A DNA stretch of 64,000 nucleotides from Agromyces laixinhei. GTDB lineage: Bacteria; Actinomycetota; Actinomycetes; Actinomycetales; Microbacteriaceae. The notes under the pieces are model-generated. The model made no database searches and was not told the DNA's origin. It saw only the letters and a list, made by a program, of their open reading frames with translations. The translations under genes and the position numbers were made by a program. The stretch covers positions 2,542,001-2,606,000 of the forward strand of contig NZ_CP040872.1 in the NCBI RefSeq assembly GCF_006337065.1, written 5' to 3'. Position 1 is the first letter of the stretch, and every line of letters begins with the position of its first letter. Below, in pieces: positions 38,696 to 47,459 of this stretch.

Positions 38696-39875
38696 CTGCG
38701 GTCTCCTCCGCTTCGGCCGGGTGCTGCTTCCGGCCCGTCCGGAAGCGCTGCGGGAGTCCCGCGATCCCCCCGGGCAGGAACAGCACCACGAGGATGAAGA
38801 GCGTTCCCAGAATGAACAACGGCTCGGAGAGCGGGATCCGGAGCACATCGGGCAGGGCCGCGATCGCGTCCGAGCCCGCGAGCGCCGTCAGCCGCTGATC
38901 GAGCAGTGTGTAGACGATACCGCCCACGATCGCCCCCCAGCGGTACCCCACCCCGCCGAGCACGACGATGACGAGGATCGTGAGGGTGAAGTCGGCCGTC
39001 GCGATGCGCGGCGAGGCGCCCGATTGGAGGAGCAGGTATCCCATGCCGGAGACGGCCGCGAGCACCGAGGCGACGATGAAGATGAGCAGTTTCACCGAGT
39101 ACGGCCGGATGCCGATGACGCGGACTCGCAGCTCGTTCTCGCGCGCGGCCTCGGCGACGTGGCCGGCGCGGCTGCGCTCGACCCAGAGCACCACGAGGTA
39201 GACGAGCACGAGCACGGCGAGCGCCATCCAGTAGAGGTTGCGCGTGTTGACGACGCCGACGAACGACTCGGGCACGTTCGCGATGTCGAGCGAGAGCCCC
39301 TCGTCGCCGCCGGTGGCGGAGCCGGGGTTGCGACGGATGAGCACCGAACCCGCCTGCGCGAACGCCAGGGTCACCATCGCGAACGAGATGCCCGTGACGC
39401 GAAGCGCGAGTGCACCGACCGTCGCCGCGAGCACGATGCCGAAGACCAGGGTGATGCCGATCGAGGCCGCGAAGATCAGCCCGCTGGGCCAGTCGGCGGG
39501 CGCGAAGGCGTTCAGCGTCATGCCGAGGCCGTATGCGCCGGCCGCGAAGAAGAGCGCGTGCCCGAACGAGAGCATGCCGGCGAGGCCGAACATCATGCGG
39601 TAGCTGAGCGCGAGCGCCGCGATGAGCATCGCGTATGCGAGGAGCTGCAGGGTGCCCGGCGTGTACGTGGGCCCCGGCAGCACGCCGGGAATGTCGATCG
39701 CGAGCAGCGGCAGGATGGCGAGCACGACGACGAGCGCGATGCCGCCGAAGAGGAGCACGAGCGGGCGTCGTGCAGTTGCCGCGCCGCCGGACTTCGGCAT
39801 GGGCGCTTCGCCGCGGGTCGCGGGCGAGGCATCCGTGATCTGCCGGGCGTCGCCCTGAGGCTCTCGAAGCATCAT
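38688..39875 (-). CDS. livM: Branched-chain-type ABC permease (LivM-like), cluster 2
   Basis: This encodes 395 residues. An extended cytosolic N-terminus of about 35 residues precedes LivM helices with ALSYRMMFGLAGMLSFGHALFFAAGAYGLGM (GLxSxGHAxFFxxGAY signature), AMVTLAFAQAGSVLIRR and AARENELRVRVIGIRPYSVK (ATPase-contact loop). The start ATG overlaps the livH stop (ATGA). Compared with the cluster 1 LivM it is a distant paralogue, not a recent duplicate. Confidence 0.9.
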   Translation of the reverse strand: MMLREPQGDARQITDASPATRGEAPMPKSGGAATARRPLVLLFGGIALVVVLAILPLLAIDIPGVLPGPTYTPGTLQLLAYAMLIAALALSYRMMFGLAGMLSFGHALFFAAGAYGLGMTLNAFAPADWPSGLIFAASIGITLVFGIVLAATVGALALRVTGISFAMVTLAFAQAGSVLIRRNPGSATGGDEGLSLDIANVPESFVGVVNTRNLYWMALAVLVLVYLVVLWVERSRAGHVAEAARENELRVRVIGIRPYSVKLLIFIVASVLAAVSGMGYLLLQSGASPRIATADFTLTILVIVVLGGVGYRWGAIVGGIVYTLLDQRLTALAGSDAIAALPDVLRIPLSEPLFILGTLFILVVLFLPGGIAGLPQRFRTGRKQHPAEAEETADA

Positions 39876-40747
39876 GCGACCTTCCCCATGAGCCCTCTGG
39901 GCCTGATGAGCAGCACCGCGGCGAGGGCGATGATCACGACGAAGTCGCCGGTGCCGTCGAGGTAGAAGTTGGCGAACTGCTGCAGCACGGCGACCAGCAC
40001 CGACGCGATCGCCGCGCCCGTGAGTGAGCCGAGGCCGCCGATCACGGTCACGATGAACGCGAAGATGAGCAGTACCGAGCCGAGGTGCGCCGAGACGTAC
40101 CCGTAGTAGACCGAGGCGAGCACACCGCCGAGGCCCGCCGCCGCGCCGCCGATGGCGAAGACGATCGTGAACGAGCGCCGCACGTCGATGCCGAGTGCGG
40201 TGACCATCGATCGGTTCTCGACACCCGCGCGGATGATGAGGCCGTAGCGGGTCTTCTGGAGGAACAGCACGATGCCGCCGAGCACGAGGGCGGCGCAGAC
40301 GATGAGCAGGAAGCGGTCGTTCGGGATCTTCGCGCCGAGGATCTCGGTGGTCTGCGTGAGCCACTCGGGCTTCGCGGTGTAGATGGGGTCGGTGCCCCAG
40401 ATGCCCTCGAAGAGTGCGACGCTCGCAAGTGCCAGGCCGACGGTGATGAGCGCCTGCTCGATGTGCCGCTCGTAGAGCCGGCGGATGAGGAAGTACTCGG
40501 TGGCGGCCGCGACGATCGCCCCGACGATCATGCCGACCAGCGCTGAGACCAGGAGGCCCCACCAGGTGCCGTCGGAGACCCGCCGGCCGACCTCCCAGCC
40601 GAGGAAGGCGGCGATCGTGAGGAACGCGCCGTGGGCGAAGTTCAGCACGCCCATGAGCCCGTAGATGAGCGAAAGACCGCTGGCCACGAGGAAGTACAGC
40701 GCTCCGAGACCGAGACCGGTGATGACGAGGAGGATGACGGTGCTCAT
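39872..40747 (-). CDS. livH: Branched-chain-type ABC permease (LivH-like), cluster 2
   Basis: The 291-residue permease has GLGLGALYFLVASGLSLIYGLMGVLNFAHGAFLTIAAFLG, the LivH signature, and GVENRSMVTALGID as the contact loop. The protein ends VLLIRPRGLMGKVA, the typical LivH terminus. It overlaps livF upstream and livM downstream by 4 bp each. Confidence 0.92.
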   Translation of the reverse strand: MSTVILLVITGLGLGALYFLVASGLSLIYGLMGVLNFAHGAFLTIAAFLGWEVGRRVSDGTWWGLLVSALVGMIVGAIVAAATEYFLIRRLYERHIEQALITVGLALASVALFEGIWGTDPIYTAKPEWLTQTTEILGAKIPNDRFLLIVCAALVLGGIVLFLQKTRYGLIIRAGVENRSMVTALGIDVRRSFTIVFAIGGAAAGLGGVLASVYYGYVSAHLGSVLLIFAFIVTVIGGLGSLTGAAIASVLVAVLQQFANFYLDGTGDFVVIIALAAVLLIRPRGLMGKVA

Positions 40748-41472
40748 CGGGCGCTCCCCTCTGGTGCGGCGCCGGCGTCGTGCACGCCGAGGTAGCGCTG
40801 GATGCGGTCTTCGTCGTCGAGGAGTTCGGCGGCTTCGCCCGTGAAGACGACCCGGCCGCCCGAGAGCACGACGATACGCTCGGCGAGCTTTCGGATGACG
40901 TGCAGGTTCTGCTCCACGAGCAGGATCGGCACGGTGCGCGCGGCCTCGGCGAGGGTGTCGGCGACCTCGTCGACGATGCGCGGTGCGAGCCCCTTCGTGG
41001 GTTCGTCGACGAGCAGGAGCCGGTTCTCGTTCACGAGCGCCCGCGCGAGGGAGACCATCTGCTGCTGCCCTCCTGAGAGCGTGCCCGCGCGTTGCGCCCG
41101 GCGGGCGTGGATGTCGGGGAAGAGCCGCTGGACGAACTCGCGTCGGGGATGCTCGTCGCGCTCGGCGAGCCTCAGATTCTCAGCCACGGTGAGCGTGCCG
41201 AACACCTCGCGATCCTCGGGCACGTAGCCCACGCCCTTCGCCACGATGCGGTGCGTCGGGAGCCGATCGATGCGGAGGCCGCCGAACTCCACCTCGCCCG
41301 AGCGATCGATGAGGCCGAGGATCGACTTGATCGTCGAGGTCTTGCCGACCCCGTTGCGGCCGAGGAGGGCGGTGATGCCGACCGCGGGGACCTCGAATGA
41401 GACGTCCTCGACGACCTGCTGGCCCGCGATTCGGCCCGAAAGCCCGCTCACGCGGAGGATCGGCTCGCTCAC
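40744..41472 (-). CDS. livF: Branched-chain-type ABC ATPase (LivF-like), cluster 2
   Basis: The 242-residue ATPase has Walker A GRNGVGKTS, the LivF motif GVGYVPEDREVFGTLTVAENLRLA, signature LSGGQQQMVSLARAL, Walker B LLLVDEPTKGLAP and H-loop LLVEQNL. It overlaps livG and livH by 4 bp on each side. Confidence 0.93.
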   Translation of the reverse strand: MSEPILRVSGLSGRIAGQQVVEDVSFEVPAVGITALLGRNGVGKTSTIKSILGLIDRSGEVEFGGLRIDRLPTHRIVAKGVGYVPEDREVFGTLTVAENLRLAERDEHPRREFVQRLFPDIHARRAQRAGTLSGGQQQMVSLARALVNENRLLLVDEPTKGLAPRIVDEVADTLAEAARTVPILLVEQNLHVIRKLAERIVVLSGGRVVFTGEAAELLDDEDRIQRYLGVHDAGAAPEGSAR

Positions 41473-42224
41473 ACCGCCTCCCCGAGGTAGGCGGATTGCA
41501 CGGCCGGGTTCGCCATGACGGCCTCCGGGGTGTCGACGGCGAGCAGTTCTCCGTGGTGCATGACGGCGACGCGGTCGACGAGGCCGAGCACGACCTCCAT
41601 GTGGTGCTCGACCATGAGCACGGTGCGGCCGCCACGGTGCAGACCCCGGATCACCTCGGTGATGGCGGGAACGTCGCCCGAGGCGACGCCCGCCATCGGC
41701 TCGTCGAGCAGGATGACCTTCGGCTCGGCCGCGAGGAGCATGGCGATCTCGAGCTTGCGCTTCTCACCGTGCGAGAGCCCGGAGGCCTCGGTGCCGGCCC
41801 GGTGCTCGAGGCCGACCTCGCCGAGCGTCTCGAGGGCGCGGGTGCTCGCGGCATCCGTTCGCCTCGGAGTGCGGAAGACGGAGGTCGCGCCGCCCGCGTG
41901 CGCCTGGGCGACGAGCCGCACGTTCTCGAGCACGCTGAGGCCCGGGAACAGGCTCGAGGTCTGGAAGGTACGGCCCAGGCCGGCCGCCGCCCTGCGGTGG
42001 ATGGGAACGTGCGTGACGTCCTGTCCGTCGAGGCGCACTCGTCCCTCCGTGGGCCGGATGACGCCGGAGACGACGTTGAAGAGCGTCGTCTTGCCAGCCC
42101 CGTTCGGCCCGATCACCCCGAGCATCTCGCCGGCAGGCACCTCGAGCGCGACATCGTTCAGGATCCGGGCTCCGCCGATGCGGAGCCCGACCTGCTCGAG
42201 GGCGAGCATCACATGGTCGGTCAT
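41469..42224 (-). CDS. livG: Branched-chain-type ABC ATPase (LivG-like), cluster 2
   Basis: It encodes 251 residues. Walker A is GPNGAGKTT, followed by AGLGRTFQTSSLFPGLSVLENVRL (LivG RTFQ motif), degenerate signature ASGLSHGEKRKLEIAMLL, Walker B VILLDEPMAGV and H-loop LMVEHHMEVV. GTGAGG precedes the ATG at 42224. It starts after the hairpin that follows livK. Confidence 0.92.
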   Translation of the reverse strand: MTDHVMLALEQVGLRIGGARILNDVALEVPAGEMLGVIGPNGAGKTTLFNVVSGVIRPTEGRVRLDGQDVTHVPIHRRAAAGLGRTFQTSSLFPGLSVLENVRLVAQAHAGGATSVFRTPRRTDAASTRALETLGEVGLEHRAGTEASGLSHGEKRKLEIAMLLAAEPKVILLDEPMAGVASGDVPAITEVIRGLHRGGRTVLMVEHHMEVVLGLVDRVAVMHHGELLAVDTPEAVMANPAVQSAYLGEAV

Positions 42225-42264
42225 GACTGCCTCACTGCGTTGGAGGGACGTGGGCCGAGGATAT

Positions 42265-42292
42265 CGCCCGCGCCGCTCGCGCGACGCGGGCG
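42265..42292 (-). terminator. Intercistronic hairpin after livK (cluster 2)
   Basis: CGCCCGCG (42265-42272) and CGCGGGCG (42285-42292) form a perfect 8-bp stem with a 12-base loop in the 74-bp gap between livK and livG. As in cluster 1, the substrate-binding-protein gene is followed by a GC-rich stem without a U tract. Confidence 0.55.
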
Positions 42293-42298
42293 AAGCAC

Positions 42299-43495
42299 TC
42301 ACTCGCCGGCGATCGGCGGTGCGACGGTCTCGGCATCGATCGTGTCGATCAGCTCGGGCACCCAGCTGCCGTCGCTCTGCACGAGCTTGGCCTGGTACAT
42401 CGGCTGGATCATGGCGTGATCCTCGGCGCGAACGGTGATCTCGCCCTTCACCGAATCGAAGGTCCAGCCCTCGAGCGCGTCGATCATGCCGTCGACGGTG
42501 TCGCCGCCTTCGCGCACGGCCTGCACGATCATCTGGGCGGCGACGAAGCCGTCGGGCGAGAACAGGTCGGGGGTGGCACCCGCCGCCTCGAGGTGCTCGA
42601 TCATCGCCGCCTCGACGTCGGTACCGGCCGCTCCCGCGAAATAGTGATTCAGGAACGAGATGTCGGCGGATGCGTCGCCGTACGCGCCGTACGTTGCGAC
42701 ATCGCCGAGACCGGTGACGACCGGCACGGCAGCGAACACGCCCTGCTGCTGGAGTGCGGTCCACATCGCGCCGGACGAGGCACCGGCCCAGGCGACGAAG
42801 ATCAGGTCGGGCTGGGCGGTGAGCAACTGCTGAGCGAACGGCGTGAACTCGGTCGCGTCTTCGGCGACGAGCACGCCCTCGACCGTCGCCCCCTGCCCGC
42901 CGAGCACGGCCTGGACCCCGGCGAGGTTGCCCTGGCCGAACGCGGTGTCCTGCGCGAAGACGACGACCTTCTTGCCGGCGGGGTCGCCGATGAACGTCCC
43001 CGCGGTCGCGACGTCCTGGTAGGTCTGTCGGCCCGAGCGGAACGTGTATTCGTTGACCCCCGTGATGGCGTCGGCCGCTGCGGGGCCCGAGATGTAGAGG
43101 ATCTTGTTCTGCTCGGCCTGCTCGGCGAGCGCGGTGGCGATGCCGGATGCCGCGGTGCCGGCGAGGATCTCGTAGCCCTGCCCGATGAAGTCCTTGGCCT
43201 TCGACACGGCGGTGTCGGGGTTGCCCTGGTCATCGGCCCACTCGATCTCGAGCTCGCGGCCGTCGACGGTGCCGGTGCCGTCGGTCGCGTAGTCGAGACC
43301 CGCCTCGAAGCCCGCGGTGTAGGCCTCGCCGTATGCGGCGAGGGGGCCGGTCTGACTCGTGAGCATCGCGATCTTGACGGGCGCTCCGGAGTCGGTCGGC
43401 TCCGCTGTTCCGCCGGCGGTCGGGGCGCACCCGGCCAGGGCGATGGTCGCGGCGGCGATGACGGCCGTCGCGAGATACTTCTTCGTAACTCGCAT
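42299..43495 (-). CDS. livK: ABC transporter substrate-binding lipoprotein (LivK-like), cluster 2
   Basis: The 398-residue protein has signal MRVTKKYLATAVIAAATIA with lipobox LAGC, then a type I periplasmic-binding fold: VKIAMLTSQTGPLAAYGEAYTAGF, VVVFAQDTAFGQGNLAGVQAVL, IFVAWAGASSGAMW and SPDGFVAAQMIVQAV. This arrangement matches LivK-type receptors used for amino acids and short or aromatic acids. It is the first gene of the leftward operon, has GAGAGG upstream, and lies next to the operator-like repeat at 43558-43579. The ligand is probably the acid degraded by the downstream enzymes. Confidence 0.92.
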   Translation of the reverse strand: MRVTKKYLATAVIAAATIALAGCAPTAGGTAEPTDSGAPVKIAMLTSQTGPLAAYGEAYTAGFEAGLDYATDGTGTVDGRELEIEWADDQGNPDTAVSKAKDFIGQGYEILAGTAASGIATALAEQAEQNKILYISGPAAADAITGVNEYTFRSGRQTYQDVATAGTFIGDPAGKKVVVFAQDTAFGQGNLAGVQAVLGGQGATVEGVLVAEDATEFTPFAQQLLTAQPDLIFVAWAGASSGAMWTALQQQGVFAAVPVVTGLGDVATYGAYGDASADISFLNHYFAGAAGTDVEAAMIEHLEAAGATPDLFSPDGFVAAQMIVQAVREGGDTVDGMIDALEGWTFDSVKGEITVRAEDHAMIQPMYQAKLVQSDGSWVPELIDTIDAETVAPPIAGE

Positions 43496-43557
43496 GGGTT
43501 GTGTGCCTCTCGACGATGAATGGCTGGAACGTGGGATGGATCCTGGTGCGATTCGAG

Positions 43558-43579
43558 AACCTGACAGCTGGTTCAGGTC
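43558..43579. promoter_or_regulatory. Inverted repeat AACCTGA-N8-TCAGGTC, candidate operator of liv cluster 2 and thiolase
   Basis: It lies in the 148-bp divergent region between livK (43495) and the thiolase gene (43644). The six inner bases of each arm (ACCTGA/TCAGGT) and the 8-base spacer are the same as at 11381-11402. An extra half-site CAGG follows at 43581. A repressor here would control both the operon and the thiolase. Confidence 0.6.
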
Positions 43580-43643
43580 TCAGGAAAGTAGAATAGGCTG
43601 AGAGCAGCGCAGCTCGCAACCCGAACGAAGGAGTCCCGGAAAC

Positions 43644-44828
43644 ATGAGCATCCCCGACGTCGTCATCATCGCTGGGGCACGCACCCCGTTCGCCCGCATC
43701 AACGGCAACCTCGCGGGTCGGTCGGCGGTCGAGCTCGGCACCGTCGCGATCCGGGGCGCCCTCGAGAAGGCCGGGGTCTCCCCCGACGATGTCGACGCCG
43801 TCATCATGGGTCAGGTGCTGCAGGCCGGCGCAGGCCAGAACCCCGCGAAGCAGTCGGCCGTCGCGGCCGGCATCCCGTGGCGGGTTCCCGCGACGACGAT
43901 CAACAAGGTCTGCCTGTCGGGCCTCGTCGCGATCACGGACGCCGCGCGCCTCATCCGCCTCGGCGAGGCATCCGTCGTCGTGGCGGGGGGCCAGGAGTCG
44001 ATGACGAACGCGCCGCACCTGCTGCCCGGCTCGCGCCGCGGCACGGCGTACGGCTCGTGGGACCTGCTCGACCACGCCGCCCACGACGGGCTCACCGACG
44101 CCTTCGACCACGACTCGATGGGTGCCTCGACCGAACGCTTCAACGGGCGGTACGAGATCACCCGCGGAGCCCAAGACGAGATCGCCGCGGCATCGCACGT
44201 GCGCGCCGGCGCGGCGCAGGCCGACGGCACCTTCGCCGACGAGATCGTTCCCGTCGAGATCCCGCAGCGCAGGGGCGAGCCCGTCATCGTCGCCGAAGAC
44301 CAGGGCGTGCGACCCGACTCGACGGTCGAGGTGCTTGCCAAGCTCCGGCCCGCGTTCAGCGCTGAGGGCACGATCACGGCGGGCAACTCCTCGCCGCTCT
44401 CCGACGGCGCCGCCGCCGTGATCGTCGCGAGCCGAGAATGGGCGGAGTCTCACGGGCTCCCCTGGCTCGCGCTCGTCGGCGCGGCCGGCCAGGTCGCCGG
44501 CCCCGACAACTCGCTGCACTCGCAGCCGTCGAACGCCATCGCCGCGGCCCTCGAGAAGGGCGGTGTCGCGGCATCCGACCTCGATGTCGTCGAGATCAAC
44601 GAGGCGTTCGCTGCGGTGTCGCTGCAATCCATGCGCGATCTCGATCTCTCGAGCGACATCGTCAACGTGCACGGCGGCGCGATCGCCCTCGGCCACCCGA
44701 TCGGCGCATCGGGTGCACGACTCGCCCTGCACGCCGCGCTCGAACTCTCGCGCCGCGGCGGCAGCAACGCCGCGGTCGCCTTGTGCGGCGGCGGCGGCCA
44801 GGGCGAGGCACTGCTGCTCTCGCGCTGA
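43644..44828 (+). CDS. Acetyl-CoA C-acetyltransferase (thiolase)
   Basis: This 394-residue thiolase has the nucleophile in NKVCLSGL (Cys90), [27 protein letters not shown], catalytic His in [19 protein letters not shown] and second Cys in [16 protein letters not shown]. It cleaves acetoacetyl-CoA (or another 3-oxoacyl-CoA) to acetyl-CoA, the last step after the CoA-transferase. GAAGGAG lies 10 bases before the ATG and TAGAAT could be its -10 element. It is divergent from the operon with which it would work and shares the intergenic operator. Confidence 0.93.
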   Translation: MSIPDVVIIAGARTPFARINGNLAGRSAVELGTVAIRGALEKAGVSPDDVDAVIMGQVLQAGAGQNPAKQSAVAAGIPWRVPATTINKVCLSGLVAITDAARLIRLGEASVVVAGGQESMTNAPHLLPGSRRGTAYGSWDLLDHAAHDGLTDAFDHDSMGASTERFNGRYEITRGAQDEIAAASHVRAGAAQADGTFADEIVPVEIPQRRGEPVIVAEDQGVRPDSTVEVLAKLRPAFSAEGTITAGNSSPLSDGAAAVIVASREWAESHGLPWLALVGAAGQVAGPDNSLHSQPSNAIAAALEKGGVAASDLDVVEINEAFAAVSLQSMRDLDLSSDIVNVHGGAIALGHPIGASGARLALHAALELSRRGGSNAAVALCGGGGQGEALLLSR

Positions 44829-44904
44829 CGCGCGCGGCTCTGACCGACCACCGCCGCTCCCCGCTGCGAAGGGCGGATGCCGCAGCATCCGCCCCTCGCC
44901 GCCG

Positions 44905-45216
44905 TCAGGCGTTCGGCCGGTTGGCGCGCAGCACCTCGAGGCGCGCGCGGTACTCGGTCTCGTCGATGTCGCCCTTGGCGTACCGCTCCGAGAGCGTCGA
45001 CTCGGCGCTCGCTCCGGCGCGCATCCACGGCGGCCCGTAGGCGCCGTCGGGTGCGCCGTGGGCCCAGTAGCGACGGCGGCCCCGGGTGACCAGGAAGATG
45101 ATCAGGCCGATGACGAGGAACCAGAAGATCGGGATGAGGAAGAAGACCCATCCGAAGCCGGCCGCCCAAGGGCCGGCGTGAGTGACCACCGCGGTGGTGG
45201 CGAGGGTGGCGAGCAT
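44905..45216 (-). CDS. SHOCT-domain membrane protein
   Basis: It encodes 103 residues: a short N-terminus, one transmembrane segment (FFLIPIFWFLVIGLIIFLV), RGRRRYW and a C-terminal SHOCT-like helix pair ESTLSERYAKGDIDETEYRARLEVL. SHOCT domains occur at the ends of many bacterial membrane proteins and mediate oligomerisation; their roles are mostly unknown. GGAGG before the ATG at 45216 fixes the start. A 28-bp perfect palindrome lies about 90 bp upstream. Confidence 0.82.
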   Translation of the reverse strand: MLATLATTAVVTHAGPWAAGFGWVFFLIPIFWFLVIGLIIFLVTRGRRRYWAHGAPDGAYGPPWMRAGASAESTLSERYAKGDIDETEYRARLEVLRANRPNA

Positions 45217-45307
45217 GATGCCTCCAGTGTTCGTGCGGCCCGGACTGGGCCTTCGCGAACCATGCTCGTGCAGTGGCGGCATCAGCGAATCCGACCCGGG
45301 GAGTCAC

Positions 45308-45335
45308 TTCGACTGCTCCCGCGGGAGCAGTCGAA
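45308..45335. promoter_or_regulatory. Perfect 28-bp palindrome
   Basis: The half-site TTCGACTGCTCCCG (45308-45321) is followed directly by its exact reverse complement. It lies between the stop of the TetR gene (45429) and the start of the SHOCT gene (45216), both read leftward. With no loop bases it is less like a terminator than a dimer-binding operator, but an RNA hairpin with a tetraloop is also possible. Confidence 0.55.
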
Positions 45336-45428
45336 CGTGCTGGAGGAAGGGACGAATGATGACCCGTCGTGAGCGGGGATGTCCGAAGCCGTGCTCAGGT
45401 AGACGCCGTTCGCCGTCGACGAGCAGCA

Positions 45429-46061
45429 TCATTCGCTCTGTCGCATCATTGCCCGCTCGAAGATGTCGGCCACTTCGTGGGCCTCGGGAACCGGATCGTA
45501 CCCCGGGTCCACGCGCATTTGACCGAGCAGCCCATCAAGGGTGCTGCGAATCGTGCGCGCCATGATCGGCGTCGAGAATGCCCGGAACTCTCCTGCCTCC
45601 TTCCCGCGTTCGAAGAGCACACCGAGTGCCGAGAGCTCCCGTTCGTTGGCTCTGGAATGCTCGCTGTGCCGGATCGTGCCGTCGGCGCTACGAGAATGAG
45701 CGACGATCTCTCGCAGCGCGGCCATGTGCGCGGGGTAGGCACGATAGAACTCAGCGCTTCCCACGATGAAGGTCCGGACCGCGCGCAGCGCGGTCGACTG
45801 CGTCTCGATCGTAGGACGAAGCTCTTCGGTCGCGATTCGGTAGACCTCGCTGACCACGGCATCGAGCAGGTCGTCGCGGCCCGAGAAGTGGTAGAGGATC
45901 ACGCCGCGGCTCACGCCGGCCCGTTTGGCGATGCGCGAAAGCGATGCCTGCACGTACCCGTCCTCGGCGAGCACGTCGATCGCGCACGCGATGAGTTGTG
46001 CGCGACGGGTGCGCTGAATGAACGTCGACCGACCCGGCTCGCGGGCGATTCTCTCAGTCAT
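45429..46061 (-). CDS. TetR-family regulator (divergent from a membrane protein)
   Basis: The 210-residue protein has HTH IDVLAEDGYVQASLSRIAKRAGVSRGVILYHFSGRDDLLDAVV (about 25-68). The C-terminal domain includes EFYRAYPAHMAALREIVAHSR and is not assignable to a ligand class. The start MTERIA was chosen because GAAGG lies 9 bases upstream; longer in-frame versions would cover the divergent promoter. It is probably a repressor of the membrane protein at 46142 and of itself. Confidence 0.87.
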   Translation of the reverse strand: MTERIAREPGRSTFIQRTRRAQLIACAIDVLAEDGYVQASLSRIAKRAGVSRGVILYHFSGRDDLLDAVVSEVYRIATEELRPTIETQSTALRAVRTFIVGSAEFYRAYPAHMAALREIVAHSRSADGTIRHSEHSRANERELSALGVLFERGKEAGEFRAFSTPIMARTIRSTLDGLLGQMRVDPGYDPVPEAHEVADIFERAMMRQSE

Positions 46062-46082
46062 GACAGGGTACCTTCGCTGGTT

Positions 46083-46122
46083 TTCTGACATTAGCGTTCT
46101 AAATTTACCATCACGGTCAGAA
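46083..46122. promoter_or_regulatory. Divergent promoter region with inverted repeats
   Basis: TTCTGAC (46083-46089) and GTCAGAA (46116-46122) are inverted repeats, with a smaller TTAG-N4-CTAA palindrome between them. The stretch is AT-rich compared with its surroundings. It lies between the TetR gene and the 46142 membrane-protein gene, whose -10 TAACCT ends 6 bases before its ATG. It is a likely TetR binding region. Confidence 0.45.
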
Positions 46123-46141
46123 TTCTTGCTAACCTGTCCGA

Positions 46142-46687
46142 ATGACGTACAGCACCCGTGCCACTTCGCCCGGCGACGTCGGCACCACATACAAGACCGA
46201 ACGCCCGACCTGGGCGCAGATCCCTACTCCGTTGCGGTGGTTGATCCCCGCGGTCGGGGTCGGCATCTGTCTGCTGATCGCACTTCCCGTCGCGATGATG
46301 ATCGGCAGAGACGGGTTTCTCACCGACAGCATCATCGCGGCCGATCCGTCCTTGACAACGAGGCAGCTCGAGTTCGCGATCATCGGCTCGATCGTCTACG
46401 CGGTCGTCCTGCATGCCGTCGATGTCGTGCTGTCGATCTGGTTCGTGGTGAAGATCATGCATGGTCGGCAGTGGGCACGCATCGCGCTCAGCGCGTACCT
46501 CGTGATCGCGACGCTCGGCAGCCTGTACTCGGCCGCATCCGGGAGCGCATACCTGTGGGCGGTCATCCCCGGCGACGCCATCCACATCATCATGCTCGTT
46601 CTGCTCTGGGCGCCCCGATCGGTCCGCGCGTTCTTCGCGACGTACAGTGGGCGACGCTCGTCACCGGAGGTTCCGGGGTCACCATGA
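46142..46687 (+). CDS. Four-helix membrane protein, function unknown
   Basis: It encodes 181 residues with a polar N-terminus of about 30, then helices LIPAVGVGICLLIALPVAMMI, FAIIGSIVYAVVLHAVDVVL, ALSAYLVIATLGSLYSA and DAIHIIMLVLLWAP. The pattern of helix pairs with VVKIMHGRQWAR between is common in small uncharacterised actinobacterial membrane proteins. It is transcribed away from a TetR gene over 80 bp, which suggests inducible expression, perhaps by a membrane-active compound. Confidence 0.7.
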   Translation: MTYSTRATSPGDVGTTYKTERPTWAQIPTPLRWLIPAVGVGICLLIALPVAMMIGRDGFLTDSIIAADPSLTTRQLEFAIIGSIVYAVVLHAVDVVLSIWFVVKIMHGRQWARIALSAYLVIATLGSLYSAASGSAYLWAVIPGDAIHIIMLVLLWAPRSVRAFFATYSGRRSSPEVPGSP

Positions 46688-46796
46688 CCTCCACGTCAAC
46701 CTGGCGTGAGTGCGACATCGGCTGACGCCGGCACAACGCGCGAATCCGGCCGGGGAATGGGCGGTCGGATCGGCGTGCTGCGGCAGCACGTCGGGG

Positions 46797-47459
46797 CTAC
46801 TGCCATCCGGGCGCGACGAGCCCAGACTCGTAGGCGACCACCACGAGGTGCACCCGGTCGCGCGCCGCGAGCTTCTGCATGATGCGCGAGACGTGGGTCT
46901 TCGCGGTCAGCGGGCTGAGCACGAGCCTCGCCGCGATCTCGTCGTTCGTGAGGCCGAGTCCCACGAGGCGCAGCACCTCGCGCTCGCGATCGGTGAGCGC
47001 CGCGAGCCGCTCCTCGTCGGGCGCGTCTCGGAGCCCGGTCGACATGCGTTCGAGCAACCGCTTCGTGACGCCGGGCGACAGCAGCGCCTCGCCTTCGGCG
47101 ACGACCCGCACCGCGCGGATGAGGTCGACGGGCTCGGTGTCCTTCACGAGGAATCCGCTCGCCCCGGCCCGCACCGCCCTCGCGACGTACTCGTCGAGCT
47201 CGAAGGTCGTGACGATCACGACGTGCACGCCCGCGAGCTTCGGATCGGCGGCGATCTGCTCGGTCGCCCAGAGGCCGTCGCCGTCCGGCATGCGGATGTC
47301 CATGAGCACGACGTCGACCGGCTCCCGCCCCACGAGCCGCAGCAGTTCGGTGCCGCTCGACGCCTCTCCCACGACCTCGATGTCATCTTCGGCGGCGAGC
47401 AGCGCGTGGAAGCCGGCGCGCACGAGCACCTGGTCGTCGGCGAGCGCAACGCGAATCAT
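46797..47459 (-). CDS. NarL/LuxR-type response regulator
   Basis: The 220-residue protein has a receiver domain with ALADDQVLVRAGFH, phospho-acceptor Asp54 in VVLMDIRMPDGDG, a Thr in VTTFELD and Lys in LVKDTEP. The LuxR HTH is LTDREREVLRLVGLGLTNDEIAARLVLSPLTAKTHVSRIMQKL. Its start overlaps the kinase stop by 4 bp. Output genes are unknown. Confidence 0.95.
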   Translation of the reverse strand: MIRVALADDQVLVRAGFHALLAAEDDIEVVGEASSGTELLRLVGREPVDVVLMDIRMPDGDGLWATEQIAADPKLAGVHVVIVTTFELDEYVARAVRAGASGFLVKDTEPVDLIRAVRVVAEGEALLSPGVTKRLLERMSTGLRDAPDEERLAALTDREREVLRLVGLGLTNDEIAARLVLSPLTAKTHVSRIMQKLAARDRVHLVVVAYESGLVAPGWQ

